NCBI GenBank assembly: GCA_003518105.1
Contig: DOZH01000003.1
Coordinates: forward strand, 43,776-68,138
Length of the DNA stretch: 24,363 nucleotides
Origin: Candidatus Uhrbacteria bacterium
GTDB taxonomy: Bacteria > Patescibacteriota > Patescibacteriia > UBA9934
Reading direction: 5' to 3'
Position numbers and translations under genes: made by a program. Shown here piece by piece: positions 21,729 to 24,363 of this stretch (the first letter of the stretch is position 1; each line of letters starts with the position of its first letter). The notes beneath the pieces are model-generated. The model had not been told where the DNA came from, searched no databases, and saw only the letters and a list, made by a program, of their open reading frames with translations.

Positions 21729-22550
21729 ATGACTAGGCTCTCTCGTTATTTTTCGTGGCTTCTCCTCGGTGGCCTCGGCCTCTCTCTTTTGCTGCCTCAA
21801 AGCTCAGCCCTGGCGGCAAATCAAATCGTAAACCAACAAACTGAACTCAGCTCAGGCGACCTCATTCGTGGCGTCGCCTACCCCTCAGTTTACTATCTCG
21901 GCGCCGATGGCCTCCGCTACGTCTTCCCTAACGAAAAAACTTATCGCACTTGGTACAGTGACTTCAGTACCGTCAAACAAATCAGCGACGACCAACTCGG
22001 CCAAATCCAAATCGGTGGCAACGTCACCTACAAGCCCGGCATGAAAATGGTCAAAATTAATACAGATCCTAAAACCTACGCTGTTGCCCCCGGTGGCTAT
22101 TTACACTGGATCGAAAATGAAAACTTAGCGACTACTATCTTCGGCACCGACTGGCCAAACCAAATCGACGACATTCCCGACGCCTTCTTTACCAACTATC
22201 ATCTCGGTGCCTCTCTCAATGACGCTAGTAGCTATCAATTAAACAATGTTCGTCTCGCTACCGTCGACGTCAACCACGACAAAAGTTTGACCGCTCCCGC
22301 CATCTTCACCATCACTCACGCCGGTTACTCACCCATCGATCTTCACATTCCACTCGGCCAGAGCATCCGTTTTGTTAACCAAGACACCTCTCAACACACT
22401 GCCACCGCCGACGACCTCTCCTGGGGCAGCGGTACGCTTGCACCAAACGCCGAATTCGTTCATACTTTCACTTCAGAGGGTACCTACACTTTCTTTGACA
22501 GTTACAATTCACGGCACACCGGTGCGGTCTACGTTACACCTAAAAATTAA
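21729..22550 (+). CDS. Secreted two-domain protein: VFPNEK module plus degenerate cupredoxin (paralogue 1)
   Basis: A 273-residue exported protein. The signal peptide (1-29) ends SALA|AN. Residues about 42-157 form a module with GADGLRYVFPNEKTYRTWYS, IGGNVTYKPG, KINTDPKTYAV and DDIPDAFFTNY, which I know mainly from Patescibacteria surface proteins of unknown function. Residues about 188-273 look like a cupredoxin beta-sandwich, with FVNQDTSQHTATADD (His223) and GTYTFFDSYNSRHTGAVYV. In a blue copper protein the last loop would hold Cys, His and Met; here those places are Asp257, Asn260 and His263, so type 1 copper binding is unlikely. It is the first of three tandem paralogues. Confidence 0.85.
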   Translation: MTRLSRYFSWLLLGGLGLSLLLPQSSALAANQIVNQQTELSSGDLIRGVAYPSVYYLGADGLRYVFPNEKTYRTWYSDFSTVKQISDDQLGQIQIGGNVTYKPGMKMVKINTDPKTYAVAPGGYLHWIENENLATTIFGTDWPNQIDDIPDAFFTNYHLGASLNDASSYQLNNVRLATVDVNHDKSLTAPAIFTITHAGYSPIDLHIPLGQSIRFVNQDTSQHTATADDLSWGSGTLAPNAEFVHTFTSEGTYTFFDSYNSRHTGAVYVTPKN

Positions 22551-22576
22551 TTTTCGTTCTTAATTTTTACCCCTTT

Positions 22577-23401
22577 ATGCAGGCTTCATCCCTTCGCTCC
22601 GTCGCTGCTGGCACCATCGCCGTGGCCGCCATCGTCGGCTTCAGCGTCTTTGCTGCTCTTACCCACAAAGTTTCCGCCGCTACCACTATCGTTTCCGGCG
22701 ATCTCATCCGCGGCGAGTCCTACTCCGCCGTCTATTACGTTGGCGCCGACGGCTTCCGCTACGTCTTCCCTAACGAAAAAACCTACTTTACTTGGTACAG
22801 TGACTTCAGCGCAGTCAAACGAATCAGCGACGCAGAGCTTGGCACCATCCAAATTGGTGGCAACGTCACCTACAAGCCAGGCGTCAAGATGATTAAAATC
22901 AATACCGATCCTAAGGTTTACGCCGTCAGCAATGGTGGTGTACTTCACTGGGTTTCTACCGCCGACGCTGCCGTAGCCTTAGCTGGTGAAGCCTGGAACA
23001 AGCAAATCGATGACGTCCCAGATGGTTTCTTCGCCAACTACTCAACTACCGGCACTACCCTAACTGGCACTGCTGACGCCACTGCCTTCGGTGATAGCTT
23101 TGGCAATCTCGACGCCCAAAATCTTACCGTCAACCAAGATAAGGACCTGACCGTACCAATCGAAATCAGCATCACGAACAGCGCTTTCAGCCCTCTTAGC
23201 GCCACCGTCAGCCAAGGCCGCACTGTGCGCTTCACCAACAACGGCACCGACGTCCACACTGCTACCGGCGACGACGGTGTCTGGGGCACCGGCACCATTC
23301 TCTCTGGTGGTAACTTCATTGTCCGCTTCAGCGAGGCTGGTACTTACTCTTTCTACGATGGCTACAACCACGGCCTCACCGGCGCTATTTACGTCCAGTA
23401 A
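22577..23401 (+). CDS. Secreted two-domain protein: VFPNEK module plus degenerate cupredoxin (paralogue 2)
   Basis: A 274-residue paralogue of the gene before it. The signal peptide or N-terminal anchor covers residues 1-35 (KVSA|AT). The VFPNEK module spans about 39-155, and the cupredoxin-like domain about 195-274, starting ISITNSAFSPLSATV. His227 (VHTATGDD) is kept; the C-terminal ligand loop reads GTYSFYDGYNHGLTG, with Asp261 for Cys, Asn264 for His and Leu267 for Met. The module DNA is almost identical to paralogue 3 (22841-22915 against 23654-23728, one difference in 75), while the rest has diverged. It starts 26 nt after the previous stop, with no Shine-Dalgarno. Confidence 0.85.
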   Translation: MQASSLRSVAAGTIAVAAIVGFSVFAALTHKVSAATTIVSGDLIRGESYSAVYYVGADGFRYVFPNEKTYFTWYSDFSAVKRISDAELGTIQIGGNVTYKPGVKMIKINTDPKVYAVSNGGVLHWVSTADAAVALAGEAWNKQIDDVPDGFFANYSTTGTTLTGTADATAFGDSFGNLDAQNLTVNQDKDLTVPIEISITNSAFSPLSATVSQGRTVRFTNNGTDVHTATGDDGVWGTGTILSGGNFIVRFSEAGTYSFYDGYNHGLTGAIYVQ

Positions 23402-23413
23402 ACCTGTATCATT

Positions 23414-24220
23414 ATGAAGAATAAATTAATTCTTGCAGCTCTCATTTCATCCTTCATTCTCCCCGCTTTCTCAGCTCAAGCTGCCACCTCAAGCACCATC
23501 ATCGTTTCCGGCGATCTCATTCGCGGCGAAACCTTCTCCGCTGTCTACTACATGGGCGCCGACGGCTTCCGCTACGTCTTCCCTAACGAAAAAACCTACT
23601 TCACTTGGTACAGTGACTTCAGCGCCGTCAAACGCATCAGTGATGCTCAGCTCGGCACCATCCAAATTGGTGGCAACGTCACCTACAAGCCAGGCGTCAA
23701 GATGGTTAAAATCAATACCGATCCTAAGACTTACGCTGTCGATACCGACGGCACCCTGCTCTGGGTGACTAGCGAAAGCGTAGCTCAGGCCATGTCCGGC
23801 AGTAGCTGGAGCACTAACGTCGAGGATATTCCAGACGGCTTCTTCGCCAACTACACCGTCAACGGCGGCACGCTCACCAGTTCCACCGAAGTCTCCTCCT
23901 ACAGACTCCGTCTAGCCTCTGGACTCAACCAGGACATTAACGACGACAAGGGCCTAACTGCTCCAACTGTCGTGACTATCGCCGCCAGCAGCGGCAGCGG
24001 TTTCGCACCTCTTTCCGCCACCGTTCAAGCTGGTCACACCGTCCAGTTTGTCAACGACTCCACTGGCGCCAAGCACACCGCTACTGGTGACAACGGCGTT
24101 TGGGGTACTGGCACCATGGAACCAGGAGCCAACTTCGTCATTCGTTTTAACACTCCAGGTACCTACACATATTACGACAGCTACGTCACTTCTAACACCG
24201 GCGTTATCGTCGTCGAGTAG
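23414..24220 (+). CDS. Secreted two-domain protein: VFPNEK module plus degenerate cupredoxin (paralogue 3)
   Basis: A 268-residue paralogue. The signal peptide (1-23) ends AQA|AT. The VFPNEK module covers about 32-147, and the cupredoxin-like domain about 185-268. His221 (KHTATGDN) remains; the ligand loop reads GTYTYYDSYVTSNTG, with Asp255 for Cys, Val258 for His and Asn261 for Met, the most eroded site of the three. It begins 12 nt after paralogue 2 and is followed by a GC hairpin. All three are likely co-transcribed and displayed at or released from the cell surface; partners or ligands are unknown. Confidence 0.85.
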   Translation: MKNKLILAALISSFILPAFSAQAATSSTIIVSGDLIRGETFSAVYYMGADGFRYVFPNEKTYFTWYSDFSAVKRISDAQLGTIQIGGNVTYKPGVKMVKINTDPKTYAVDTDGTLLWVTSESVAQAMSGSSWSTNVEDIPDGFFANYTVNGGTLTSSTEVSSYRLRLASGLNQDINDDKGLTAPTVVTIAASSGSGFAPLSATVQAGHTVQFVNDSTGAKHTATGDNGVWGTGTMEPGANFVIRFNTPGTYTYYDSYVTSNTGVIVVE

Positions 24221-24243
24221 TCATCACACATAATCAATAGTAC

Positions 24244-24299
<56 letters not shown>

Positions 24300-24314
24300 G
24301 GTTATTGAGTCTGT

Positions 24315-24363
24315 AGTCAACGAAGACGAGCGGGATGTCCCTTTCGTCGACCGAGGGACGCGC
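24315..24363 (+). repeat. Mosaic intergenic repeat, block D (copy 2, cut by window edge)
   Basis: Similar to 20141-20191, including AGTC-ACGAAGA, GGGAT, CCCTTT and the CGAG-GAC end. The element continues beyond the window. Confidence 0.6.

Overview
The window looks like a chromosomal segment from a small-genome bacterium of the Patescibacteria/CPR group, probably Parcubacteria-like. The pointers are: three surface proteins with a module (VFPNEK...TWYSDF...IGGNVTYKPG) that I associate with that group; a compact type IV pilus cluster; a nearly complete absence of Shine-Dalgarno sites, with -10 boxes 6-9 nt from start codons instead; and very short gene spacing. The taxonomic call is inference from gene content. 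No rRNA or tRNA gene or CRISPR array was seen.

Layout. 1-1650: a membrane-anchored protein of unknown function (minus), then a HigB/HigA-type toxin-antitoxin pair (plus). 1719-4761: gyrB, secE and nusG (plus), each unit closed by a clear intrinsic terminator. 4837-10163: a type IV pilus/T2SS-like cluster, with a major pilin on the minus strand and then pilB-like ATPase, pilC and four minor pilin-like genes on the plus strand. This cluster separates nusG from rplK-rplA (10391-11562), which usually follow it directly. rplA is preceded by an RNA mimic of the 23S rRNA L1-binding site. 11632-20079 (minus, transcribed right to left): ileS and a DHH-like protein; then, after a repeat-rich gap, an HD-domain protein, ruvA, a FemAB-like peptidoglycan enzyme and a coiled-coil orphan. 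20362-21698 (plus): rpiB and a divergent Rpe-like protein, two pentose-phosphate functions split by a structured repeat. 21729-24220 (plus): a tandem triplication of secreted proteins whose C-terminal cupredoxin-like domain has lost the Cys/His/Met copper ligands.

The least explained part is the intergenic DNA. Two kinds of dispersed, hairpin-forming sequences recur, all copies in the same orientation. One is a 31-nt core (3824-3854 and 4790-4820) that sits in the loop of two unrelated but fully paired stems flanking secE-nusG. The other is a mosaic family of sub-blocks (called A, B, C and D here) at 1-52, 16043-16295, 20141-20329, 20839-20990 and 24315-24363, in which conserved borders enclose different variable hairpins. 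Neither matches an RNA or mobile element I can name.

The + strand is C-rich whichever strand is coding. Plus genes favour C-ending codons and minus genes G-ending codons, which points to a strong replication-strand bias. The coiled-coil gene and the toxin-antitoxin region look more AT-rich than the rest.
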